Of a stretch of 64,000 nucleotides of DNA, positions 10,703 through 22,530 are shown one piece after another; the first letter of the stretch is position 1; every line of letters begins with the position of its first letter. Under the pieces are notes generated by a model. That model searched no databases. It was not told where the DNA came from and saw only the letters and a list, made by a program, of their open reading frames with translations. Origin of the DNA: Manihot esculenta (lineage: Eukaryota; Streptophyta; Magnoliopsida; Malpighiales; Euphorbiaceae). The translations under genes were made by a program, and so were the position numbers. The stretch is taken from positions 25,089,825-25,153,824 of the forward strand of contig NC_035171.2 in the NCBI RefSeq assembly GCF_001659605.2, given 5' to 3'.

Positions 10703-13700
10703 CTGCATTTTATATTGCAAGTAATTTGATCAAAAGAACAGTGAGATATGTGAAAAAAAAAAAAAAAAATTAAAAAAGCTACTACATTTAATAAAGCTTC
10801 CATTTGGAAGGATTAGTCCTAATCCTATATAAGCAGTAAGGAAATGCATCACAGCCTCTCATACAAAACTATAAATCATGAAAAGTAATTCCATCCTAGC
10901 CACATTTTCCCAGAACAAGAGCAACCAAAAATTCACATCATATATGAACATATGCAAGCTTGCAAAAGGATTTTTTTTTTATTTTTTCATTTTTTGGAGG
11001 GGTAGGGGGGGGATTGGAGCAGCAAGACCTACATCATGCATGGTCCTATAGCAAAGGAATTCAAACATAAAATTGATCCAACCTTAAACTAATTGACCAT
11101 TAACTATATAATGACCGAGTAATTAGTTATAATGGGGTTTGGACGTGTTCATGGTAACAAGTTGAGGATGTTATAAAGATCTAACAATATTACAACTTAT
11201 GTAGTAATATAAATGACCCTAATGCGCCAGAAATCCAAATTTTAAGTTTTGTTTTCGCAATTTTGACTAATTCTTTTAATTCTGTTAATTTTAGACTCAT
11301 TTGAAAACTTAGTTTAATTCTGTCCAGTCAATCAATTGAAGTAAAAGGATAATATTTACTACTAAATGGAACATAAACTTTTCCTTTCCTATTGCCCTTT
11401 CCCTCCCTCCAGCCCTGCCCCCTCTCTCCCCACCCTTTCTTCTTCCTTTCTCTCCAAACAAATTAACAATACGTTTGAGGTTCAACCAGAACCAGAGATC
11501 TCAATGGCTCTTACATTAGGTCTCCTGGCATCTGCCATCAGAAAAGTGACAGCAAGCACTTCATAGATCAGAGATGCCTTAACATGATTCCTTTGGCATT
11601 TTCAGACAACTTGACTGATCATTCTCTATGCATATTTGAAACGTATTGTCACCATAAACAAAACACATCCTTGCTATAGGACTGAAGAACACAGCTGGTT
11701 CCCTTCCAGCACTACTTAGCAGCAAGTGTAGCTTGCTGTACTTCATGTGCAAGAAGAGCAATTAAAGAACCAGAGGGCCCAGCGAGTTTAGTGCAATGGC
11801 ACCAAAATGGGATAGGAAAGAGGAGACGGGTTGTAGACAAAAGGGGCATGGTGGTGGGGTGCAGGATTTGGAGGTTGGGGTTGGGGGTATAAAAGGACTA
11901 GGGTGGGGAATGAGAGGGAGAGGAAAGGGGGGAAAATATATTTTTTAAATCAACTAATAATATATATTTCTTTTCATTCAACTAACCATTTTTAAATAGA
12001 GGGATACAGCTGAAGCTAAGTTTTCAAAACAAGGTAAGTTGACAAATGAAAAGGTTTGTACAAATGTTTTTGAAATATACATGTAAGGATTGGAATTTAA
12101 GAGAAGATAAGATAAAAAATACCATTTGATTTCTTTCTTCTGACATATTAGAATACACGTGTGTGTATATTAACAATTTAGCACCCTATGCCAACATCAA
12201 CAATTTTAGGCCAAATCCCTCAATGTTGTTCTATTGTGATGATGTGGTACATTTTGCTGAAAAAAATATAATTTTTACATGATGTGAACCCCATTCCTAA
12301 ATAAAGATTCATTTAAATTAAATAAAAACAATTGTAACAAATATAGTAAAAGGATTTTCTGAAGAACAAAAATTGACAATCCACAAATCAAAGTGCCAAA
12401 ATCCAAAATCTTCTAGCCCAATGGCCATAATTGACAGCTCACTGAATGATTCTAGGAACAAATGGGTTTTTAATGATCACTCCTTTCAAATCAAAAGCTT
12501 TTTGACAAATCACAACAGTGATAATTCGTTTTTAGTTTAATTAAGAAAATGCACGAAAATTCAAAACTCAAGTACAACACTGATAATACAATGGCAATGC
12601 ATTGGAACTACTGAATTTTTCCTAAAGTAATGATTTATCATGGGTTCTTTCGGTTTGTATTTTTTACTCCATAGAAATAAAGAGATGAGTTTGGGGATTT
12701 ACATGTAACATGGGGAATCAAGGAAGAGAAATCAAAGACACAACGAAGAAAATGCATGAAAATTCAAAACTCAAGTACAACACTGATAATACAATGGCAA
12801 TGCATTGGAACTACTGAATTTTTCCTAAAGTAATGATTTATCATGGGTTCTTTCGGTTTGTATTTTTTACTCCATAGAAATAAAGAGATGAGTTTGGGGA
12901 TTTACATGTAACATGGGGAATCAAGGAACAGAAATCAAAGACACAACGAAGAAGATGCCCAAGAAGTAAAAGAGGAAGAAGCTCAAGAAAGTAGCCAAAC
13001 AGATCCAACCTATCATGCATAAATGCTAAATGCAAACACAAATGGCAGTTCAAGCTCCTCTCTGATTGTGTTGCTTGAATTTTCTCCTTTTTTAATGAAT
13101 AAAAAAGTTCACGGAAAGATAAGTGGGAACAAATGCTACAAGTACAGAAGAAAGTCCTCACAAGCATAGTTGTCAAATCGAGATTCGAATCGAGATTCAA
13201 ATCATAAGATTCGCTAAGACTTCCAAAAATCAATTAAAAATAACATATGTTCTAAAAAATAAGTAAAAAATATATTATAATAACATATTTTGATAAATAT
13301 AGAATTATCATTTATTTAATTAGAAATATTCTTCATAATAGAATAATATATATGAATTATGCTATATAGTTTTTCGTTATAAATTATGAACTTTGGAATT
13401 GTAGACAATAGTTATCATTATACATATACTAAAACTCTCATTTAAATTTGATCAAATAATTAAACAATAAAAAAGATAGCATATTTGAATATTATAAATA
13501 TTAACTTAATAACTATAATTAGTTAAGTAAATTAACTGAAAAAAAAAAAAAAGAAAAAGACAAGAAGGAGAGGGAAAGGAATGGTTGGTGGAAGAAAAAT
13601 AGCAATCAGAAGATTTTATATACTCGTTTTTATAGCAAAAGTGAATAAGATCTTAAATTTTGAAAATATAAGGGCCAACAAGCTCTTTCAAATAATTAAT

Positions 13701-16700
13701 TGCATTGGGTGAAAATACTTTGATTCACCTTGTTCACTATCATTTTTTTTTGTATCACAGTTCATGTACCCTATAGAATGTAAAACCAAATCGAGAATCA
13801 TAAGATTCAAATTAAGAATCGTAAGAGCCAGATACATTTAGGATCCACCCATAGATTTGAATCGATTTGTTGGAAAATATATTCGAATCGAGAATCATAA
13901 GGTTCTGACAATAGTGCTCACAAGCACTAGGTCAAAGTCCAAGCTTGACTGGTATTTGCAGTAATGAAGCTAAAAAATATATAAAAAATTCATCTAACGT
14001 TCCTGATGGCATAGAGTTCACTTTAAATTGATTTTGTTTTGGGTCTTTTATATACACAACTCACTAAGATGAAACATTAAGATGAAAAGACCCAAAATAT
14101 ATTTGTGGTTTTTTGCTTCAAATCAATTAATGAAAAATATATATAGAAATGTGATGCCCTCGGTAGGGTTAGGAAATTTGTTTTGGGAATTGTGAAATTT
14201 TGATTGAGGGATTGTGTTCTTATAGTTCATAACTTATTTTATTATTTTAAAATGATTTTTAATTAATTCTAAAAGAATTATTATTTCATATTAGGACCCA
14301 AATCATGTAAAAAATTTATATTTTATTGAGAAAAATGTGCTTAATCATCAAAAACAATAATCATTAGGGTATATTGTTAACAGCATCAAACAAAGAGAAT
14401 TAGATTGTCAGAACAAGGACACAAAGCTACAAAGCATCAAAGCATAAATTATTAAAAAGTCATTTGTTGCCTGTATTCCTATATCAACATTTCTCAAAAG
14501 TTTACTAAGAGTCGACTGATTCATAGATCCTAATGAGCACATTTCTTGAACACAGCAATTTTTGAAAGACTTCCTGAGATTGAATAATTAAATTATAAAA
14601 TAGATATAAAAGAGAAAACATCATCTGAAATGCCAAATATTAAATATTTACCCTATACAAGTAAAAGTAAGCAAAATACTAGAAGAAAAAACTTAACAAC
14701 ACTCAGAGTACCTTTTTCTCCAAGAAATAGCATATGATGATGATACAATGTAAAGGAAGTTGAAACGGAGAATAGAAAAGTAAGAGTACCATAAAAGGAT
14801 CTGTACATCAGAGTTATACAGAAAACTTTCATTTATCCTAATTTATTCAATTCTTTAATTTATGTTCCATATAAATTTAAATTTATTATGCTTTAGAGCA
14901 ACTTAGTTGAATAAAAATGTCAAAAAGTCGTATTTGTCCAAAACTTACCTGAACATTTTGAACCCCATTACTTCTATTATTGGGTTGGATTAGTATGGCA
15001 ACAACCAATGTCTAAAATCAAACTATCAAGGACATAAATAATAACTTTCAAACTTCACAGGAAATTTATAATAACAGCACAACAGCAACCAAAGTCTAAA
15101 GAACTAGAATCTCTATTGATGTATGCACACATTATATAGAAAACAATGGAGCAACCAGACTTATATTCATCAGCTCAAAGTATATAATGAATTTAAAATT
15201 TTAACTGTTTCTTATTTTCCCCTTCCCTAGTGCAAATAGCTTGAATATAATCCATTAAATGTAAAAAGCTTGAACAGAATCCATCTTCTTGCTGCACCAT
15301 CACTGAGGAATAATGGCGCTTAATCACTAGACCACCTCCTTCTGGCTGAGTTATTATGGATTAAGAGTTGTTTACTGACTGGATTTTGGATTGTTTATTA
15401 AATATTCAATTTGATTGTTATTTGATTAAGGGTGATATATGTGATTCAGGGTTGATTATCGAACAAATAGATTTTGCTTCTGATTATTTTTGTTTGGATT
15501 ATTGAAGGTTTAGTTTGGGATTCTTTCATCATCACAATAATTGTTGACTTATTTGCTAATTCTAGTGATATGATTTGATTTAATTACGGATTCTAGGCAT
15601 AAATTAAGATCCATAATTATCTTTGTAATTATAATTTGATTATTTGCTTCCTGTTTAATTGTAATTCTTTGTATATAAATAGTCATGTAAATCACTTGTA
15701 AAGATCAAGAGTGAAATACAAGAATACTCTAAAATTCTTCATGCTATCGGAACTTTTTCCTCAAATTTTCTTCTTTAGGGTTTCTAAAACCCTAAATCTA
15801 CCTTTTTTGGTACTACCCTATTTAGGGACTTTTTCACATCTCACCGCCGCCACCAGGAGAACCGCCATACTGTTGTCGGCCAACCACCTAGCTCTAACGC
15901 CGGAAATTCGCAAGTGAGGCTCACGCGCCCTTCCTTCCCGGTGCGTGAGATCTGTCTGATACTGCTTCACTGCTCCGTCCACTCCGGCATCGTTTCCGAC
16001 CCCCTTTCCGGCCATCCCATGCTGCTACTTGGTCTTTTGGTGATTTGATTGGACTCTCTTGTGTGTACAACCTTGGGTACCTCCTATTCTTTCACGGTTC
16101 ATTTGTTTTTACCAAGGAAGAAGGTAAAAAGGTCTCGAATTCTAATTATGATAATCCTTCCTTGCAAATTAGTCCCGGTCAAAGTCTTATTTGTTGTTTA
16201 TCAAGTCTAAAGGACTACAGAGCTATGTCACTAGCAATAAGAAACAACCGAATGAGAGTTATCCAGATTTTCCTCAATAGGACTCAAATAATTGTCTTGT
16301 TATGACATGGTTACTTAATTCTATGCAACCTCATATTTCTAAGTCCTATTTATTAATTGATACTGCTGCAAAAATATGAAAGGTTTTATCTTTAACTTAT
16401 TCCAATATTGGGAATGATGCCAAAATTTATTAGATTCGGAATAAGATCCATAGTACTAAACAAGGAGAAATGACTATCTCTCAATTTTATTCTAAGTTAT
16501 GCGGCTTATGGCAAGAACTTGATTACTATCAGGAGTTCCAGGCAGACTGTACTAGATATGCAGTCAAATTTCGGAAAATGAATGAAAAGGAGCGGATCTA
16601 TGATTTTCCTGCAAGGTTGAATAACGAATATAATCCAATTTGAGTCTAAGTATTGGGGGAAAAACCCTTTTCCTTCTCTAGAAGAGACCCATGCCCATGT

Positions 16701-19700
16701 TCAACAAGAGGAAAGTCACCGACATGTTATGCTTTATACTGCACTAGTTGACAAGGCACACCGCAGTCTCCTAATTCTGAGAAAGATCACCTGCAGTGTG
16801 ACTATTGTGGGAAACTGAGGCATACCAAGGAGACTTGCTGGAAGTCGCATGGTCATCCCACTAAAAGTCGTGGAGGGAAACGAGGTACCTCTAGAGCTTA
16901 AGCTAATTTAGCAGAAACTATGGAAGAGCCCTTTAAGGAGACAACAGTTGCTGAGTTCCTTTCCCCTAATGAAATTCAGAGTCTCAAGCGCCTCCTGTCT
17001 CATATTGACACCTCTTCCTCCTCTAGTGTCACCTCTAACTTTGTAAAGTCAAGTAATGCTTCCTCTCTTGATATTGTTCCATGGATTATTGATTCTGGTG
17101 CAAATAGACACATGACAGACTCTTCTGAAGATTTTCTCAATTATTTTCCTTTTCTAACCAAAGACAGTGTCAGAATTGCTTATGACTCTTTTACTCTCAT
17201 ATCCAGAAGTTCTGTTATTTGTGTACCCAATATTAAATTATCATTTGTCCTTTATTTCCCATTTTTCTGTCAATCTTTTTATCTGTCAGTGCTATTACCA
17301 ATGCTCTTAACTCTGTAAAATTGAATTCTTTCCTGATCATTCTATTATTCAGGATCTTCTCACAAGGAAGAGAATTAACAATGGTAGACTGCATGATGGC
17401 TTGTACATGTTGAAAGGTGATTCAGGTTTTTCGATATCTCAAACCTATTTTGGAGAAAATAAGAATGTCAATCAGGAAATACTCAGTGGCACAGGCAGTT
17501 AGGGCATCCATCACTTTTTTGTCTTAGAAAAACTTTATCCTAGTATTTGCTAGAATTCAATTTGGTTATTTATATTGTGATGCTTGTGAGTATGCTAAGC
17601 ACACTAGAACCTCCTATCATTTGAGTCATAATAAAAGCCAAATTCATTTTATGACAATTCATTCTGATGTTTGAAGGCCTACTCAAACTGTGTCTCCTTA
17701 TCTGGTAATCGATGGTTTGTCACCTTTATTGATTGTTGCACTCAAATGACTTGGGTCTATTTAATTAAAGCTAAAAGTAATGTCTTTCTTATTTTCAATC
17801 ATTTCACAAGATAATTTGTACTCAATTTAATACTAAGGTAAAAATTTTGAGAACCGACAATGGAAAAGAATCTATGGATAGTAGGTTTTTTGCTTATTTG
17901 GAAACCAATGGATAATACACCAAACAAGTTGACCTTATACTAGTGCACAAAATGGCGTTGCTGAAAAAAAAAACAGGCATCTATTGGAGGTAGCTAGATC
18001 TTTTATGTTCACCATAAACCTACCCAAAGCATATTAGAGAGATACAGTCCCGTATTTGCTTATCTTATCAATAGAATGTCCCTCAGGACCCTTGACTTTA
18101 TGAATCTTTTGGAGGTTCTACAAGGAAGATATTCATACATTGTTCTACCAAAAGTATTTAGGTGTGTTTGCTCTGTCTATACTAGGACGACGGAAAAGTT
18201 GGACCCCAAAACCCTTAAATGTGTGTTTGTTGGGTACTCTCCAACACAGAAGAGATACAGGTGTTATTATCCTCCACTTGGGAAATACTTTGTCAGTATG
18301 AATGTTACTTTCCAAAAAATTGAACTCTATTTCAATACCACCCACTCACCTCTTCAGGGGGAGAATAATGAGCAAAAATAGGTGATCCTGAATTCTATAT
18401 TTCTAAATGATATAGTTCAGCAAGAGTTCTAGTAGACAGGGGGAGACGTCCAATCAGGGGAAGAAAATTGGACATTGGGACAAGCCAGATTTGAGGAGGT
18501 ATTCGAGGAAAGACAAGGCAGAAGAAGCTATTATGCAGTCTACTCAACGTCAAGAATCTTCTTCTGGTGAGTTACCCATAACTCTTGAATGCTCCAATAA
18601 TTTAGATAAACCTATTGCACAAAGAAAATGTGTCAGATCGTGTACTAAACACCCTATTTCTAACTTTGTTTCTTATGAATTCTTATCTCCTTCCTATAGA
18701 GCCTTTACCTTGTCTATTTCCTTTGTGTCTATTCCACAGGATTGGAAGGGAGAAATGACAATGATTGAAGAGATGAAAACACTGATAAAAAATGAGACGA
18801 GAGCTTGTCACTCTTCTACTTGGGAAGAAACTTGTTGGCTGTAAGTGAGTGTTCACAGTGAAACACAAAGCTGATGGCACAATTGAAAGATTTAAGGCCA
18901 GATTGGTTGCTAAAGGATTCTCCCAAACTAATGGAGTGGATTATCAAGAGACATTTACCCCAATTGCAAAAATGAACTCAATTAGAGTCCTATTATCTTG
19001 TGCAGCCAACTTAGACCGAGACTTAGAACAGTTTGATGTGAAGAATGCTTTCCTCCATGGAGATTTAGAGGAATAAGCGTTCATGGAGATCCTCCTGGTT
19101 CGCTGACGAGAAGACACAAAGAAAGATGTGCAAGTTAAAAAAGGTTGTGTATGGGGCTAAAACAATCTCCCAAATCTTGGTTTGGCAGGTTTAGCAGAGT
19201 CATGATGTCTTTTGGTTACCAACAGAGCGATGTTGATCACACTCTATTTATTAAACATCACAAGTGTAAGATCACCCTTGTTATTGTGCATGTTGATGAT
19301 ATAGTGGTGATAGGTGATGACAAAGAGGAAATAGTTCAACTAAAAAGGTTGTTCGCTCAAGAATTTGAAATAAAAAACCTAAAAAAGCTTCAATATTTCA
19401 TAGGTATTGAGGTGGCTATATTAGAAAAATGAATTTTTATCTCCCAAAGAAAGTACATTCTATATCTTTTGAAAGAAATTGATATGTTGGGGTGTAAACC
19501 AGCAAAATCTCCCATCGAAAGCAATCACATGATGCAAACAGAAATTGGTGAGTCCGTGGATATTAGAAGATGCCAGAAATTGGTAGGGAGGTTAATTTAT
19601 CTCTCACACACTCAACCAAATATAGTTAATTTATCTCTCACACGCTCGACCAAATATAGCCTATAATGTTAGCTTAGTCAACCAATTCATGCATGACCCT

Positions 19701-22085
19701 CGCAAGACTCATATGCAGGCAGCCCTTTGCATCTTGAGATACTTAAAGTCTGCGCTAGGAAAAAGGCTTCTTAACTCCAAACATGGTCATCTCCGAGTTA
19801 AAGCTTTTAAAGATGCAGATTGGATAGGATCTGTCGATGACAGGAGATCCACCTCTGGCTACTATACAATTGTAAGAGGGAATCTTGTCACCTAGAGGAG
19901 CAAAAATAAAATGTTGTTACTCGGCCAAGTACTATAGCAGAATACAGAGCAATGGCACCTTGGTGTTTGTGAACTTTTATGGTTCCAGCAGTTATAGGAG
20001 GAGCTGAGGTTTCTCGAGAAAAACAAAATAATTTTGTATTGGGACAACAAAGATGCCACCAATATAGTACAAAATCTAATTCAACATGACCGAACGAAGC
20101 ATGTTTAGATTGATTAGCACTTCAATAACAAACGGTGTCTTGAGCTTAGTTCATGTGACTTCTACTTGGCAACTTGCGGATGTGTTTACTAAAGAGCTCA
20201 ACAATAGAATTTACCATAATCTGATTTGCAAGTTGGGCATGTACGACGTCTATGCACCAACTTGAAGGGGAGTGTTGACTTATTTGCCTATTCTAGTGAT
20301 ATGATTTAATTATGGATTCTAGGCATAAATTAGAATCCATGATTATCTATGTAATTATGATTTGATCATTTGCTTCCTGTTTAGTTATAATTTTTTGTAT
20401 ATAAATAGTCATGTAAATCACTTGTAAAGATCAAGAGTAAAATATAAAAATACTCTAAAATTCTCCAAAATTCTTCAATAACTATATACTGTAAGCTTGT
20501 TAATTATTGAAATCAGAACCAATGGACAGAACAATTTATTTCATTTCAGTTAGGCACTTAAATTTGGTTTGGTTCAGTTGTTAATATCATGTATTTCAAT
20601 TTTCTAATTCAGTTTGGATCAAAACCAAAATGATCAAAATTTTCCCCCAAGAACAATAATGAAGGAAGCAAAGGAACCAGGGATACGATTGCCTGCAAAA
20701 ATAAAATTTAGATATGGTGGTCCTGTTGGATTTTTGGTGACTTTAACATGACAGTAATAATGTTTCCAAAGACATTTTGGTGCACTGGTGACAGATTCTA
20801 TTAGTGTGGAAGGTTGCAAGTTTAGTGCTAGACTGCTAGGTAGGCCTTGCAGCCACAAAAGATATCAGCCCTTTTTATGTCACTTCACCTCACCCTAATC
20901 TTGTTGGCTCAAAGGCCTAGTGGGCCTTGTGCCTTAGGTGCACATGCATCAATGGCGTGCCTTAAACAACTATGTGTTTATATAAAGAACTCTGAAACAG
21001 AGAGATTTGGATTCAATAAGGTTTGAACTCCACAGTTTGCTGGTTAAATAGATTTAAAAAGGAAAAAGGTTGCTTAAAAATAATTTGAAATCTAAGATAG
21101 ACTCAGTAATAGTCATACACTCTATCACTTGATTTAAGCATTTCTTTCTCCTTTTACAACTCAGGATCTTATTTATACAGTTAGAACTAAAAGCTGAAAC
21201 TCAAATACTGAGTTCCAAATCTACATAATAGAACATGAAACTCATTGGATGGATTAAACAGTAAGCAACACGTTCTGGCATTCTCAGTAGTTTCAGAATA
21301 GACACCTTCATCTGATAGGTGCCAATAAAAATTAGTCCTTATAAAAAATTGAAAAAATCTCCGTTAAAGTGACAAAATTAAGTTGTCCTTAATCAAAACA
21401 GATAGTTACAAGACTTTTTCAGATGCATACCTCAATGAGTTGATCAAAATTAGATTTGAGCAAGTTGATCTTGCGCTCGCAATAATCTTTGCCCTCAGCC
21501 ATTGTTTTCTAGCATTTAAAATAGGAAAAAAAAAAAAGGAACAAACAAGGAGATAAAAATCAAAGTGGGATGATGAAAGCATTAAAACCCCAGTTAAAAG
21601 CATATTCTTGTACCCTTTTGCTCTGCAACTCATAAGAAAATTATCTATCCAACATTATATTAAACAAGACAAAATCAAATATAGACCTCAACAAAGTAGC
21701 CAGTGCCGATATCGACAAGTACTTTATCGGCATCATCGAGCTTTCCAGGAACATAAAGCGATGCAGTGAGAGGCACTAACATTTTCTTCCCTGCAATTAA
21801 AATTTCCCCGAATAAATAAATAAATAATAATAATAATAAAGAAGCAACATGGTTAGAGAGAAATTAAGAAGGGCAACCTTGGGGACGGAGGGAGAGATCG
21901 TAAAGGGCGGAGGAGGCAATCTCGAGGCGGCCGGTTGCTGTGCGAATGTTGTTGAGACTTTCTTGTAACAAATTGACTTCGAGATCCGATTGCTCTTTAA
22001 AGGCTTTTAGTTGCTCTAAACTCATCTTCTCCATCTCCGCGACTCTCACCACTGAACTACTCCCTACACCTTTCGCCGACGCCAT
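10619..22085 (-). CDS. PFD5: Prefoldin subunit 5 (four exons)
   Basis: Subunit of the hexameric prefoldin co-chaperone, which passes unfolded actin and tubulin to the cytosolic chaperonin CCT. The spliced frame joins exons 22085-21878, 21790-21687, 21508-21431 and 10702-10619 (208+104+78+84 nt) and gives 157 residues plus a TAG stop. Every intron has GT...AG ends, and the exon phases fit. Exon 1 carries [20 protein letters not shown] and [10 protein letters not shown], the N-terminal coiled-coil helix of the alpha-type subunit. Exon 2 carries [12 protein letters not shown], the beta-hairpin core, and [10 protein letters not shown]. Exon 3 has [20 protein letters not shown], and exon 4 [20 protein letters not shown]. 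The match to plant PFD5 as I remember it is very close and the length is normal. The last intron is 10,728 nt and full of transposon sequence. Confidence 0.95.
12543..12948. repeat. 203-bp tandem duplication
   Basis: Two head-to-tail copies (12543-12745 and 12746-12948) that differ at only a couple of positions I could see (cacg/catg near the start, gaagag/gaacag near the end). It lies inside PFD5 intron 3 and has no transposon ends, so it is probably a recent local duplication. Confidence 0.93.
13167..13916. mobile_element. MITE, probably Mutator-like
   Basis: A non-coding AT-rich element bounded by a duplicated 10-mer ctcacaagca (13157-13166 and 13917-13926). Its ends are inverted: tagttgtca at the left, tgacaatagtg at the right. 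Subterminal tracts repeat TCGAATCGAGATTC-like units in both orientations. The duplication can be read as 8-10 bp because the flank and terminal bases are ambiguous. A length of 9-10 bp would fit Mutator-like elements and 8 bp would fit hAT. There is no transposase. Confidence 0.72.
15542..15741 (+). repeat. 5' LTR of copia element
   Basis: 200 bp, TG...CA ends, with a TATA-like TATATAAA at 15672-15679. It is followed by tgctatcgg, a degraded match to the initiator-Met tRNA primer site TGGTATCAG. Confidence 0.9.
15672..15679 (+). promoter_or_regulatory. TATA box of copia 5' LTR
   Basis: TATATAAA in the LTR. The same motif is present at 20398-20405 in the 3' LTR. Confidence 0.6.
16040..20200 (+). 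pseudogene. copia gag-pol, multiply broken
   Basis: Gag remnants run from about 16150 to 16640 ([20 protein letters not shown], a UBN2-type gag motif near 16460). The zinc knuckle [14 protein letters not shown] lies at 16797-16838. Protease has [12 protein letters not shown] at about 17082-17115, with the catalytic DSGA. Integrase pieces include [22 protein letters not shown] (about 17728-17780) and TDNGKE (about 17857). Reverse transcriptase has [20 protein letters not shown] (about 18890), [14 protein letters not shown] (about 19030) and the catalytic HVDD at about 19289-19300. RNase H has [17 protein letters not shown] (about 19815-19865), and the usual C-terminal ADVFTKEL is near 20168-20195. 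Frames change repeatedly, and stops occur within gag, integrase and RT, so no functional product is expected. Confidence 0.9.
20261..20272 (+). other. Polypurine tract of copia element
   Basis: cttgaaggggag immediately before the 3' LTR, the expected site for plus-strand DNA priming. Confidence 0.75.
20273..20477 (+). repeat. 3' LTR of copia element
   Basis: 205 bp, aligned end to end with the 5' LTR but with many substitutions and small indels, which indicates an old insertion. Confidence 0.9.
21431..21508 (-). CDS. PFD5: PFD5 exon 3
   Basis: 78 nt encoding 26 residues, [20 protein letters not shown] then FDQLIE, in phase 0 at both ends. Donor GTATGC at 21430-21425. Intron 2 (21509-21686) is 178 nt. 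Confidence 0.95.
21687..21790 (-). CDS. PFD5: PFD5 exon 2
   Basis: 104 nt, residues 70-104, from the glycine codon split across intron 1 to ...GYFVE. Acceptor AG at 21792-21791, donor GT at 21686-21685. Intron 1 is only 87 nt. Confidence 0.95.
21878..22085 (-). CDS. PFD5: PFD5 exon 1
   Basis: Starts with ATG (complement of 22083-22085) and encodes residues 1-69 plus one base of codon 70. The splice donor GT lies at 21877-21876. The 16 residues before [10 protein letters not shown] are a variable N-terminal extension. A start at the downstream Met codon is possible but less likely, because the upstream ATG is in frame and first. Confidence 0.94.
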
Positions 22086-22197
22086 CCTTGTTACTCGCTT
22101 GCTCTCTCCCTAGTTTCAAGTCTTCCCATTAAAACGCCATTCGCCATTTTACGATACTCTTATACAAATAATTTATTTCTTCGATTAAAATCGAGTG

Positions 22198-22269
22198 GCC
22201 CCTATAGCTCAGTGGTAGAGCGTCAGTCTTGTAAACTGAAGGTCTGCAGTTCGATCCTGCATGGGGGCA
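22198..22269 (+). tRNA. trnT-UGU: tRNA-Thr (anticodon UGU)
   Basis: A 72-nt cloverleaf. The acceptor GCCCCTA pairs with TGGGGGC, with A as discriminator. The D arm is GCTC/GAGC. The anticodon arm is TCAGT/ACTGA around loop CTTGTAA (anticodon TGT, threonine). The T arm is TGCAG/CTGCA around TTCGATC. All stems are paired. A-box TAGCTCAGTGG and B-box GTTCGATCC match pol III promoter elements. A T-run follows at 22279-22284. It points away from PFD5, whose ATG is 112 bases upstream. Confidence 0.96.
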
Positions 22270-22278
22270 ATGAATGCG

Positions 22279-22284
22279 TTTTTT
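22279..22284 (+). terminator. Pol III terminator of tRNA-Thr
   Basis: TTTTTT ten bases after the tRNA 3' end. Confidence 0.8.
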
Positions 22285-22458
22285 ACAATGCTTCTTTTTA
22301 ATTTTTAGAGAAATTTTGCTGTTGGATCCCTTAATTTTGAAAATTTAATCTCCTAATCTTGACTAATGCTTTTATTAAAAATCAAATAAGTAAATACAAC
22401 ATAATCTTGAAAACTCAAAACAAATAGACAATCAAAATGATTTACACAAAATTAAGTG

Positions 22459-22530
22459 GCCCCTATAGCTTAGTGGTAGAGTGTCAGTCTTGTAAACTGA
22501 AGGTCTGTAGTTCAATCCTGCATGGGGGCA
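22459..22530 (+). tRNA. tRNA-Thr (UGU), duplicate copy, possibly a pseudogene
   Basis: Same 72-nt length and TGT anticodon as the first copy, with four transitions: C to T in the D stem, C to T at the end of the D stem, C to T in the T stem, and G to A in the T loop (TTCAATC). The arms still fold using wobble pairs, but the B-box is weakened and the close T-run is missing (the next is at 22550-22554). All changes are C/G to T/A, as expected from deamination of methylated DNA. Confidence 0.85.

Larger units (their letters stand above)
15542..20477 (+). mobile_element. Ty1-copia LTR retrotransposon, decayed, full length
   Basis: Both LTRs are present (15542-15741 and 20273-20477), each beginning TGTTGACTTATTTG and ending ATTCTTCA, with an imperfect 5-bp target duplication ataat/ataac. 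A purine-rich tract (20261-20272, cttgaaggggag) precedes the 3' LTR. Domain order is gag, zinc knuckle, protease, integrase, RT, RNase H, as in Ty1-copia. Many stops and frameshifts make it non-coding now. It lies antisense inside the last intron of PFD5. Confidence 0.93.
10703..21430 (-). other. PFD5 intron 3, 10,728 nt, transposon-loaded
   Basis: Runs from donor GTATGC (21430) to acceptor (10703). It contains a 203-bp tandem duplication, a 750-bp MITE and a 4.9-kb copia element in the opposite orientation. Between these the stretches 10720-12540, 12950-13150, 13930-15540 and 20480-21430 hold no gene I can recognise. A G-rich patch at 11810-11940 is present without a known function. Confidence 0.88.

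Noticed and set aside
11366..11566. 66-codon frame ending [20 protein letters not shown] in PFD5 intron 3
   Set aside because: Short, no domain and no splice support. It lies within an intron. It could be a tiny gene, but nothing in the sequence supports that.
11810..11940. G-rich patch that could form quadruplex structures
   Set aside because: Runs of G are irregular and mixed with A. There is no evidence of function beyond composition.
15711..16305. Short frames in the leader of the copia element (both strands)
   Set aside because: They precede the gag remnant and show no domain. Treated as leader or decayed gag.
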